Positions 1 through 7,790 of a stretch of 64,000 bases of DNA are shown piece after piece. A program made the translations under genes and the position numbers. The DNA is from JAITWN01 sp964388175 (lineage in GTDB: Bacteria > Pseudomonadota > Gammaproteobacteria > SZUA-140): positions 5,696 through 69,695 of the forward strand of contig CAYLYS010000005.1 of assembly GCA_964388175.1 (NCBI GenBank), read 5' to 3'. The notes under the pieces were generated by a model. That model was not told the DNA's origin, made no database searches, and saw only the letters and a list, made by a program, of their open reading frames with translations. How positions within the stretch are numbered: position 1 is the stretch's first letter; each line of letters opens with the position of its first letter.

Positions 1-70
1 CTTCGGCCTGGCTGAGCAGCAGGTGCCATTGCGCTTCGGACGAGGGGTCTGCCGTCAGCTTCAGTTCCAT
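1..70 (-). CDS. 5' end of an unidentified gene (partial)
   Basis: An ATG at 70 on the minus strand opens a frame that stays open to the window edge (23 codons, beginning MELKLTADPSSEAQ). It is divergent from glyQ. Too little is visible to name a family, and no convincing Shine-Dalgarno precedes the ATG, so even the start is uncertain. Confidence 0.35.
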   Translation of the reverse strand, partial: MELKLTADPSSEAQWHLLLSQAE

Positions 71-214
71 GACTTATACATCGGCAGGGCCGCGATGCCC
101 CTTAGTGCCGCCATGCGCCGCTGAAGAAGCTTGCGGCTGATTCTAGGCAGTTGATAAGATTGCCAATCCCCTTTGCCCGCCATGGGCAAGGGATTCATGC
201 GGATTAAGGAAACC

Positions 215-1129
215 ATGCCAGTGAACGCGGATATCGCCACATTCCAGGGGCTCATACTCGCGTTGCAGCGCTATTGGATCGAACAGGGTTGCGTGTTGCT
301 GCAGCCGCACGATATGGAGGTCGGCGCCGGCACGTTCCATCCCGCCACTTTCCTGCGCGCGATCGGCCCGGAGCCCTGGAGCGCGGTCTACGTACAACCT
401 TCGCGTCGTCCCACCGACGGACGCTATGGCGAGAACCCCAATCGCCTGCAGCACTATTATCAGCTTCAGGTCGTCATCAAGCCGTCGCCGGCCGAGATGC
501 AGGAGCTCTATCTCGGCTCGCTCTATCGTCTCGGCATCGATCCGCTGGTGCACGATATCCGTTTCGTCGAGGACAACTGGGAATCGCCCACGCTCGGCGC
601 CTGGGGACTCGGCTGGGAGGTCTGGCTCAACGGCATGGAAGTGACGCAGTTCACCTATTTCCAGCAGATCGGCGGACTCGACTGCCGCCCGGTGACCGGT
701 GAGATCACTTACGGTCTGGAGCGGATAGCCATGTATCTGCAGGGCGTCGAGAGTGTCTACGACCTGGTCTGGACCCGCGACGGGCCGGCGGGCGCGGTGA
801 CCTACGGGGATGTTTTTCACCAGAACGAGGTGGAGATGTCGGCCTACAATTTCGAGCAGGCCAATGTGCCGGCGCTGTTCGCTTCGTTCGATACGCTGGA
901 GGCGGAAAGCAGCCGCCTGATCGAGGTCGGTCTGCCGCTCGCGGCCTATGAAATGATGCTCAAGTGTTCCCATACCTTCAATCTGCTCGATGCGCGCCAT
1001 GCCATCAGCGTGACGGAGCGCGCGCGTTACATCGGTCGGATCCGCGCGCTGTCGGAGGCGGTGGCGCGGCGCTACTATGAACGCCGCGAAGCGCTCGGCT
1101 TCCCGATGTGCGGCGGAGCGGGCGCATGA
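215..1129 (+). CDS. glyQ: Glycyl-tRNA synthetase alpha subunit
   Basis: Catalytic alpha subunit of the bacterial alpha2-beta2 glycyl-tRNA synthetase, which activates glycine with ATP and charges tRNA-Gly in the cytoplasm. The 304-residue product matches the usual length and shows typical GlyQ blocks: FQGLILALQRYW near the N-terminus, then QPSRRPTDGRYGENPNRLQ and WEVWLNGMEVTQFTYFQQ. In-frame starts exist at 173 (TTG), 182 and 197, but the ATG at 215 is chosen because AAGGA lies about five bases upstream and it gives the family length. The gene overlaps glyS by 4 bp (ATGA), so the two subunits are probably translationally coupled. Confidence 0.97.
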   Translation: MPVNADIATFQGLILALQRYWIEQGCVLLQPHDMEVGAGTFHPATFLRAIGPEPWSAVYVQPSRRPTDGRYGENPNRLQHYYQLQVVIKPSPAEMQELYLGSLYRLGIDPLVHDIRFVEDNWESPTLGAWGLGWEVWLNGMEVTQFTYFQQIGGLDCRPVTGEITYGLERIAMYLQGVESVYDLVWTRDGPAGAVTYGDVFHQNEVEMSAYNFEQANVPALFASFDTLEAESSRLIEVGLPLAAYEMMLKCSHTFNLLDARHAISVTERARYIGRIRALSEAVARRYYERREALGFPMCGGAGA

Positions 1130-3237
1130 GCGCGGGCGACAGCTTTCTGCTCGAAATCGGCACCGAGGAACTGCCGCCACGGGCGCTGCGCGGTTTGAGC
1201 GAGGCGCTGGGCGAGGCCTTGCGTCTCGGCCTGGGCAAAGCGCGGCTCGGCTTCGAGAGTGCGCAGGTCTATGCCACGCCGCGCCGCCTGGCGGTGCTGG
1301 TCGCGGGCCTGATGGCCGCGCAGCCCGATAGCGTGGAAGAGCGGCGCGGCCCGGCACTCGCCGCGGCCTTCGACGGCGACGGCAATCCGAGCAAGGCGGC
1401 GCAAGGTTTCGCGCGTTCCTGCGGTGTGGCGGTCGATGCGCTGGAAACGATGGAAACCGACAAGGGCGCCTGGCTGGTGTTCCGTGCCCAGCAGCGCGGG
1501 CGTGCCGTGCAGGAACTGCTGCCCGGCATCGTGGCCGAAGCGCTGGCCGCGCTGCCCATTCCGCGGCGCATGCGCTGGGGTGCGATGGACGAGGCTTTCG
1601 TGCGCCCGGTGCACTGGCTGATCATGCTGTACGGCGGCGAAGTGGTGCCGGCCCGTCTGTTTGGCCTGAATGCGGGGCGCGACAGCCGCGGACACCGCTT
1701 CCATCACCCCGACAGGATCACGCTGGCGGAGGCCACGGCCTACGCGCCGCTGCTGGCGACCCAGGGCCGAGTGGTGGTCGATTTCGCGCAGCGCCGCGAA
1801 GCGGTGCGCGCGCAGGTGATGGAAGCGGCCGCCGCGCTCGGTGCGCGGGCCGAAATCGACCCGGCACTGCTCGATGAAGTGACCGCGATGGTGGAGTGGC
1901 CGAGTGCGGTGACCGGACGTTTCGAGGAGCGCTTTCTGCAGGTGCCGGAGGAAGCGCTGATATCGGTGATGAAAGCGCACCAGAAGTATTTTCATCTGCG
2001 CGGCGAAGACGGCCGCCTGCTGCCCGCTTTCGTCACGGTCATCAATGTCGATAGCCGCGATCCCGACACGGTCCGCGCCGGCAATGAGCGCGTCATCCGT
2101 CCGCGTTTCAGCGATGCGATGTTCTTCTGGGATCAGGATCGCAGGCACCCGCTCGCGCAGCGCATGTCTGCCCTGAAGCAGGTGGTGTTCCAGCGCGGAC
2201 TCGGTACGCTGCACGACAAGAGCGAGCGGGTCGCGATACTGGCGCGCGAGATCGCCGCCGCCATCGGTGGCGACGCGCTGCGGGCCGAGCGCGCTGCGCT
2301 GCTTTCCAAATGCGATCTGCTGAGCGATATGGTCGGCGAGTTCCCCGAGCTCCAGGGCGTCATGGGCGGTCACTACGCGCGGCATGACGGTGAGCACGCG
2401 GAAGTCGCGCAGGCGCTGGCCGAGCAGTACCAGCCGCGCGCGGCCGGCGACGCCTTGCCGGCGAGCGCCACGGGCCAGGCGCTCGCCATCGCCGACAAGC
2501 TGGACACGGTGGTCGGCGTATTCGGCATCGGGCAGGCGCCGACGGGCGACAAGGATCCTTTTGCGCTGCGCCGCGCGGCGCTCGGCGTGGTCAGGATCAT
2601 GATCGAGCGCGGGCTCGCGCTCGATCTGCACGCGCTGATCGCGACGGCGTTCGATTCCTACCGGACGCAGTCCGCCCGCATCGACAGCGGCGCCGAGCTG
2701 AAGGAGCAGACCTACGCTTTCATCATGGAGCGGCTGCGTTCGTATTATCAGGAGTCTGGCATCGGCAGCGAGGTCTTCGAGGCTGTGTTCTCCCGCCGTC
2801 CCGCCCGTCCGCTCGATTTCGACGCGCGCATCCGTGCCGTGCAGGCTTTCCGCGCGCTGCCGGAGGCGGCGAGCCTGGCGGCGGCCAACAAGCGCATCGC
2901 CAATATCCTGCGCAAGATCGATGAGCCGGTGCCCGACGGGGTGGACGATGCGCTGCTGCGCGAGCCTGCCGAACGCGAGCTGGCCGCAGCGGTACGCATT
3001 CTGAAGGAGCAGCTGATGCCCTTGATCGCCGCTGGCGACTATGCGGCCGTTCTCGGTCGTCTGGCCGGATTGCGCGCCGTCGTGGATGCCTATTTCGATA
3101 CCGTGATGGTGATGTGCGACGATGCGCCGCTGCGCCGCAACCGGCTCGCGCTGTTGCGCGATCTGCAGCAGCTGTTCCTGAACGTCGCCGACCTGTCCGC
3201 ATTGTCGCTCGCGCAGAGCGATCCCCGGGAACGCTGA
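1126..3237 (+). CDS. glyS: Glycyl-tRNA synthetase beta subunit
   Basis: Beta subunit of glycyl-tRNA synthetase, needed for tRNA binding by the alpha2-beta2 enzyme. The 703-residue product starts SFLLEIGTEELPPRALRG, the standard GlyS N-terminus, and carries the KAHQKYFHLR and NKRIANILRK blocks. The C-terminal third is the helical anticodon-binding region. It starts inside the glyQ stop (ATGA) and its own stop overlaps the next gene (TGATG), so glyQ, glyS and the HAD gene form one tightly packed operon. Confidence 0.97.
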   Translation: MSAGDSFLLEIGTEELPPRALRGLSEALGEALRLGLGKARLGFESAQVYATPRRLAVLVAGLMAAQPDSVEERRGPALAAAFDGDGNPSKAAQGFARSCGVAVDALETMETDKGAWLVFRAQQRGRAVQELLPGIVAEALAALPIPRRMRWGAMDEAFVRPVHWLIMLYGGEVVPARLFGLNAGRDSRGHRFHHPDRITLAEATAYAPLLATQGRVVVDFAQRREAVRAQVMEAAAALGARAEIDPALLDEVTAMVEWPSAVTGRFEERFLQVPEEALISVMKAHQKYFHLRGEDGRLLPAFVTVINVDSRDPDTVRAGNERVIRPRFSDAMFFWDQDRRHPLAQRMSALKQVVFQRGLGTLHDKSERVAILAREIAAAIGGDALRAERAALLSKCDLLSDMVGEFPELQGVMGGHYARHDGEHAEVAQALAEQYQPRAAGDALPASATGQALAIADKLDTVVGVFGIGQAPTGDKDPFALRRAALGVVRIMIERGLALDLHALIATAFDSYRTQSARIDSGAELKEQTYAFIMERLRSYYQESGIGSEVFEAVFSRRPARPLDFDARIRAVQAFRALPEAASLAAANKRIANILRKIDEPVPDGVDDALLREPAERELAAAVRILKEQLMPLIAAGDYAAVLGRLAGLRAVVDAYFDTVMVMCDDAPLRRNRLALLRDLQQLFLNVADLSALSLAQSDPRER

Positions 3238-3788
3238 TGCGCCTGGTCGTCCTCGGCCGCGATGGCGTGATCAACGAGTGGCGCGCCGGTGGCGTGCATG
3301 TGCCGGACGCGTGGCGGGCACTGCCGGGAAGCATGGCGGCGATCGCACGGCTTTATCACGCGCATTTCCACGTCGTCGTCGTGCACAATGAGCCGGCGAT
3401 CGGTGAAGGGGGGATGGACAGTGCCGATCTGCTGAACATCCACGCCCTCATGCTCGATGAATTGACCGCTGCCGGCGGCCGATTGGATACGATTCTCTAT
3501 TGCCCGCATCGCGCGGACGAGGACTGCGACTGCCGCCTGCCCCGGACCGGCTTGTTGCTGGAACTCGGACGTCGCCTGGAAGTCGATCTCACCGGCGTCG
3601 CGCTCATCAGCGATTCACTGGAGGGCATGCAGGCGGCGCTGACGCTCAGGATGCGGCCGATGCTGGTCATGAGCGGCCGTGCCGCCGCGCTCGACGAACA
3701 GGCGCTGCGCGCGCTGGTGGGCGTGGAGATACATGCCGATCTGGCGGCTGCCGTGAGCGCGCTGCTGGCGCCGCAGGAAATACACTGA
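3237..3788 (+). CDS. GmhB-like HAD-family protein, probably catalytically inactive
   Basis: Sequence and position match D,D-heptose-1,7-bisphosphate 7-phosphatase (GmhB), which acts in LPS core heptose synthesis and is often found after glyS. The zinc knuckle is intact (CPH then CDC around residues 84-98). The four HAD catalytic motifs are not. The DxDG nucleophile motif (LDRDG in GmhB) reads LGRDG, so the nucleophilic Asp is Gly. The motif II Thr is His (VVVHN). The motif III Lys of CDCRKP is Leu (CDCRLP). The motif IV GDKLED reads SDSLEG. Length (183 aa) and frame are intact, so it is not an ordinary pseudogene. A role as a scaffold or sugar-phosphate binder is inference. It overlaps the glyS stop by one base. 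Confidence 0.85.
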   Translation: MRLVVLGRDGVINEWRAGGVHVPDAWRALPGSMAAIARLYHAHFHVVVVHNEPAIGEGGMDSADLLNIHALMLDELTAAGGRLDTILYCPHRADEDCDCRLPRTGLLLELGRRLEVDLTGVALISDSLEGMQAALTLRMRPMLVMSGRAAALDEQALRALVGVEIHADLAAAVSALLAPQEIH

Positions 3789-3790
3789 CC

Positions 3791-4507
3791 ATGCGCGTGC
3801 TGGGTTCCGTGGCGTTTGCCCTGACCATGTGGTTGTCGATCCTGGTCTTCGCTCCCCTGGCGGTGCTGACCTTTCCCCTGCCCTTGTCCGCGCGCTATCG
3901 CTTCATTACGCAGTGGGCGTTTTTCAACCTGTGGACGCTGAGACTGTTTTGCGGTGTCCACTATCGGGTGGAGGGCGCGGAGCATATCCCGCCTGGCCCC
4001 GCCATCGTTTTCTGCAAGCATCAGTCGACCTGGGAGACGCTGGCCCTGCAGAGCATCTTCCCGCATCAGATATGGCTGCTCAAGCGCGAGCTGTTGTGGG
4101 TGCCGCTGTTCGGCTGGGGGCTGGCGATGCTCGATCCGATCGCCATCGACCGGCGTGCGGGCCGCAAAGCGGTCACCCAGCTGATAGAGCAGGGGCGGCG
4201 GCATCTCGATGCCGGGCGCTGGGTGATCATTTTCCCCGAGGGTACCCGCGTCGCTTCCGGTCAGACCGGCCGTTACGGCATCGGCGGCGCGGCATTGGCG
4301 CAGAGTACCGGTTATCCGGTGGTGCCGGTGGCGCACAATGCGGGGCAGTTCTGGCCGCGGCGCCGTTTTCTCAAGCGCCCCGGCACGGTGCGGCTGGTCA
4401 TCGGCCCTCTCATCCACACCGAGGGCAAATCCGCGGAGCAGATCCGCGATGAGGCGCGCGACTGGATCGAAACCGAGACTCGCGCCATCGAACAGGGCGC
4501 GTCCTGA
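3791..4507 (+). CDS. plsC: 1-acyl-sn-glycerol-3-phosphate acyltransferase
   Basis: Membrane enzyme that acylates lysophosphatidic acid to phosphatidic acid in phospholipid synthesis. The 238-residue product has a hydrophobic N-terminal segment (about residues 5-30), the catalytic His in KHQSTWE (the His-x4-acidic motif, here with Glu as in many proteobacterial PlsC), the FPEGTR substrate-binding motif, and a late PVVPVAHN block. It lies two bases after the HAD gene and closes the glyQ operon. Its stop is three bases from the converging rsmA stop. Confidence 0.93.
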   Translation: MRVLGSVAFALTMWLSILVFAPLAVLTFPLPLSARYRFITQWAFFNLWTLRLFCGVHYRVEGAEHIPPGPAIVFCKHQSTWETLALQSIFPHQIWLLKRELLWVPLFGWGLAMLDPIAIDRRAGRKAVTQLIEQGRRHLDAGRWVIIFPEGTRVASGQTGRYGIGGAALAQSTGYPVVPVAHNAGQFWPRRRFLKRPGTVRLVIGPLIHTEGKSAEQIRDEARDWIETETRAIEQGAS

Positions 4508-4510
4508 TAG

Positions 4511-5326
4511 TCAGCGGGGCGCTTGCCGCTCCGCCTGTCGTTCCGTCTGTTGCGCTGCCCGCGCCAGACGCGCGAACTCCTCCAGGCCGAGCTGTTCGGC
4601 GCGCAGGCCGGCGTCGACACCGCTCGCCGTGATTTCTTCTCCGCTCAACAGACCGCGCAAGGTATTGCGCAGCGTTTTGCGGCGCTGTGAAAACGCCATG
4701 CGCACGACCAATGCGAACAGCCCGGGGTCGGCTTCCACCGCAGGCTGGCGGCGCGGTATCAGGCGGATGAAGGCCGATTCCACTTTCGGCGGCGGATTGA
4801 ATGCGCCCGGGCCGATGGTGAACAGGCGCGCGGCTTCGCAGTGATACTGGATCATGACGCTGAGGCGACCGTAATCGCGGCTGCCGGGCGGTGAAACCAT
4901 GCGGTCGACGACTTCCTTCTGCAGCATGAAATGCATGTCGGCGATGCAATGGCTCTGTTCGAGGAAACGGAACAGCAGCGGTGTCGAGATGTTGTAGGGC
5001 AGATTGCCGACGATGCGTGCGCGCGCGCCGTTGCTGATGGCGCACAGATCGGCTTCCAGCGCGTCTTCATGGTGTACATTCAGGCGGCCGTCGTTGGCCG
5101 CGGCCATGCGCTGGAGTCCGGGAATCAGGTCGCGGTCGAATTCGATGGCGTCGATGCATGCGCCGGCGGCGAGCAGCGGCAGGGTGATGGCGCCCTGGCC
5201 GGGACCGATTTCGATCAGCCGCTGTCCGGGTTGTGGGCCAATGACGGCGACGATGCGCGCGATGGTGCCGGCGGCGTGCAGAAAGTGCTGTCCCAGTCGC
5301 TTCTTGGGCGTGGTGCGCATGTTCAA
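4511..5326 (-). CDS. rsmA: 16S rRNA dimethyladenosine transferase
   Basis: RsmA (KsgA) dimethylates the two adjacent adenines of helix 45 in 16S rRNA during 30S maturation. The 271-residue protein opens with KKRLGQHFL, has the SAM-binding LIEIGPGQGAIT motif and the catalytic NLPYNIS motif. Its ATG overlaps the pdxA stop by 4 bp (ATGA), in the conserved order lptD-surA-pdxA-rsmA. The C-terminus is rich in Arg, Gln and Ala. Confidence 0.97.
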   Translation of the reverse strand: MNMRTTPKKRLGQHFLHAAGTIARIVAVIGPQPGQRLIEIGPGQGAITLPLLAAGACIDAIEFDRDLIPGLQRMAAANDGRLNVHHEDALEADLCAISNGARARIVGNLPYNISTPLLFRFLEQSHCIADMHFMLQKEVVDRMVSPPGSRDYGRLSVMIQYHCEAARLFTIGPGAFNPPPKVESAFIRLIPRRQPAVEADPGLFALVVRMAFSQRRKTLRNTLRGLLSGEEITASGVDAGLRAEQLGLEEFARLARAAQQTERQAERQAPR

Positions 5327-6384
5327 CTGCGGCGGTCTTGCGTGCGTCGTCGCCGCGCCGCCATGTCGCGCGCGGTGTCCAGCGCGTAAAGCATGCTGCC
5401 GATGTCGGCCTGCCCGCTGCCGGCGAGCGTGAGCGCGGTACCGTGATCGACTGAAGTGCGGATGATCGGCAGGCCGAGGGTGACGTTCACCGCCTGATTG
5501 AAACCCTTGTGCTTGAGTACCGGCAGGCCCTGATCGTGGTACATGGCGACGACGAGATCATGGGCGGCGAGCAGGTCGGGGAGAAAAGCCGTATCGGCCG
5601 GTTGGGGGCCACTGATGCTGACGCCTTCGTTGCGCAGCGTGGCGATTGCCGGCGCGATGTGCTCGTCGTCTTCGCTGCCGAGTTCCCCGCTTTCGCCGGC
5701 GTGCGGGTTGAGGCCGCAGACCAGGATGCGCGGCTGGTCGATGCCGAAGTGATGGCGTAGATCGTGTATGGCGATCCGCAGGGTCGTTTCCACCCGTTCA
5801 TGGGTGACGGCGGCGGCAACGTCACGCAAGGGCAGGTGCGTGGTCACGAGGGCGACGCGCAGGCCCGGCGTCGCCAGCATCATCACGACCTGCGGCGTAT
5901 GGGTGAGTTGCGCCAGATATTCGGTATGGCCGGTGAAAGGGATGCCGGCCTGATTGATGGCCGCTTTGTGTACCGGGCCGGTGACCAGTGCGTCGAATTC
6001 GCCGGCAAGACAGCCTGACACCGCTCGTTCCAGCGTCGCCAGCACATAGCGGGCATTGGCCGGATCGGCGATGCCGCAGGGCCCGGCATGGGCGCGCTGT
6101 ACGGGCAATACCGTCAGCCTGCCGGCGCCGGTTTGCGCGGTGACGTCCGGCCGGTATTCGACGATGTCGACCGCCAGCCGCAGCAGCTGTGCCCGTTCGC
6201 GCAACAACGCCGGATCGGCGATGACGACGAGTTCGGCTGCGTTCGTTGCCGCGTTTCGCTGCGCGGCGATCTGTACGCAGATGTCGGGGCCGATGCCGGC
6301 GGGTTCGCCGGCGGTGATCGCTATTTTCGGCCTGATCCGCTCCGCGTGCACGACGTCGCGCGGCTCAGATGCGGAATTCGACAT
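5323..6384 (-). CDS. pdxA: 4-hydroxythreonine-4-phosphate dehydrogenase
   Basis: PdxA oxidises 4-phosphohydroxy-L-threonine with NAD in pyridoxal 5'-phosphate synthesis. Visible family blocks are IAITAGEPAGIGPD, TGPVHKAAINQAG, FTGHTEYLA and the late MYHDQGLPVLKHKGF metal-site block. The start is ambiguous: GTG at 6396, ATG at 6384 (preceded by AAGAAG, chosen) or GTG at 6351, which would avoid overlapping surA. With the chosen start the gene overlaps the surA 3' end by 20 bp, suggesting coupling. The C-terminal tail is an Arg-rich extension. Confidence 0.95.
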   Translation of the reverse strand: MSNSASEPRDVVHAERIRPKIAITAGEPAGIGPDICVQIAAQRNAATNAAELVVIADPALLRERAQLLRLAVDIVEYRPDVTAQTGAGRLTVLPVQRAHAGPCGIADPANARYVLATLERAVSGCLAGEFDALVTGPVHKAAINQAGIPFTGHTEYLAQLTHTPQVVMMLATPGLRVALVTTHLPLRDVAAAVTHERVETTLRIAIHDLRHHFGIDQPRILVCGLNPHAGESGELGSEDDEHIAPAIATLRNEGVSISGPQPADTAFLPDLLAAHDLVVAMYHDQGLPVLKHKGFNQAVNVTLGLPIIRTSVDHGTALTLAGSGQADIGSMLYALDTARDMAARRRRTQDRRS

Positions 6385-7651
6385 AGGCTTCTTCACGCAG
6401 TCGCCGCAGCCAGCTGGCGTGTTCTTCTTCCGCCTTGCGCCGGAAGATCGATTCGCGCGCGGTGTCGCGCGTGAATTCCTCGGTGTTGTCGTGCTGGCGG
6501 CGGTCGAGAACCTGGACCAGATGCCAGCCGAAGCGCGATTTGACCGGCTCTCCGATTTCCTGCGGAGCGAGCGATGCCATCATGTCTTCGAATTCCGGCA
6601 CCATCTGCCCGGCTTCCACCCAGCCCAGATCGCCGCCGCGCGAAGCGCTGCCGGGATCTTCGGAATGGCGGCGCGCGAGTTCGGCGAAATCTTCTCCGGC
6701 CAGTGCGCGCTCGCGCAACTCGAGCAGCGTGCTGCGCGCCTGCTCATCACCGCGCAGCTCGTTGGTGGTGACGAGGATATGTCTCGTCTGAGTCTGGGTG
6801 ACCATGCGGCGCGTACCGGCGCGGTGATCGAGCAGCCGGATGATGTGAAAGCCGCTGCTGCTGCGGATCAGATCGCTGGTATCGCCGGCACGCATCTGCA
6901 GCACCAGATCGGCGAACAGAGTCGGTATCTCGTTCGCCTTGCGCCAGCCGAGATCGCCGCCGTCGAGCGCCTGCTGGCCGTCGGACGAGGCGATGGCGAC
7001 CTGGCTGAAGTCGTTGCCCGCCCGCAGCTCGTCGAGCACTGTGCGCGCTCTTTGCTGCGCGGTCGCGATCTGTTCGGGCGTTGCTGCGTCGGGGAGGGCG
7101 ATCAGGATGTGGCCGATCCGGTATTCGTCGTTGCTTTGCCCCTGGCGGCGCTGGATGGCGATGAAATTGTCCACTTCCTGCTCGGTGACGTTGACGCGGG
7201 AGTCGACATGCTGCTGGCGCAGTCTGACCAGGATCATCTCCTTGCGGATATTCTCGCGGAAGAGCGCAAAGTCGTAGCCTTCTTCCTGCAGTACGTCGCG
7301 GAATTCGGTGAGGGAAAGGCGGTTCTGCGTCGCGATACCGTTGATCGCCTGGTTGAGCGCTTCATCGTCGACGAGTACGCGCATCTCTTCGGCGAGCTGG
7401 AGCTGGATCTGTTCCAGGCTCATGCGTTCGAGCACCTGACGTTGCAGCACATTCTCCGGTGGCAGCGTGATGCGCTGCTGGCGCAGCTGCGCCTTGATGG
7501 TGCGGATCTGCTCGTTGAGTTCGGTCTGCGTGATGATGTCGTCATTGACGATGGCAACGACACGGTCGACGTCGATGACGGTGGCCTGCGCCGTCATGGT
7601 GGCCGCGATGAACAGCAGCGGCAGCAGTCGGGGCAATAAACTTTTTTTCAT
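6365..7651 (-). CDS. surA: Periplasmic chaperone / peptidyl-prolyl isomerase SurA
   Basis: SurA escorts unfolded outer-membrane proteins, including LptD, through the periplasm. The 428-residue protein has a cleavable signal peptide (MKKSLLPRLLPLLFIAATMTAQA), an N-terminal chaperone domain (VDRVVAIVNDDIITQTEL) and two parvulin domains beginning near YRIGHILIAL and TQTRHILVTT. Each parvulin domain carries a GGDLGW block. It lies between its client gene lptD and pdxA on the same strand. Confidence 0.97.
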   Translation of the reverse strand: MKKSLLPRLLPLLFIAATMTAQATVIDVDRVVAIVNDDIITQTELNEQIRTIKAQLRQQRITLPPENVLQRQVLERMSLEQIQLQLAEEMRVLVDDEALNQAINGIATQNRLSLTEFRDVLQEEGYDFALFRENIRKEMILVRLRQQHVDSRVNVTEQEVDNFIAIQRRQGQSNDEYRIGHILIALPDAATPEQIATAQQRARTVLDELRAGNDFSQVAIASSDGQQALDGGDLGWRKANEIPTLFADLVLQMRAGDTSDLIRSSSGFHIIRLLDHRAGTRRMVTQTQTRHILVTTNELRGDEQARSTLLELRERALAGEDFAELARRHSEDPGSASRGGDLGWVEAGQMVPEFEDMMASLAPQEIGEPVKSRFGWHLVQVLDRRQHDNTEEFTRDTARESIFRRKAEEEHASWLRRLREEAYVEFRI

Positions 7652-7790
7652 GGGTGCGGGTCCGAAGTGGATATTGCGGCGGTGCGGTGTGACGGGACGA
7701 TGCTGTATCGCGCCGCGCGTTGGGGCGCCCGATGGAAGGCGCCCCCGGCGCTGCCAGCGATGCCGATCAGTCGCTCGATCAATCGCCCAA

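Noticed and set aside
6056..7639. 527-residue plus-strand frame opposite surA
   Set aside because: Shadow of surA, whose chaperone and parvulin domains are unmistakable.
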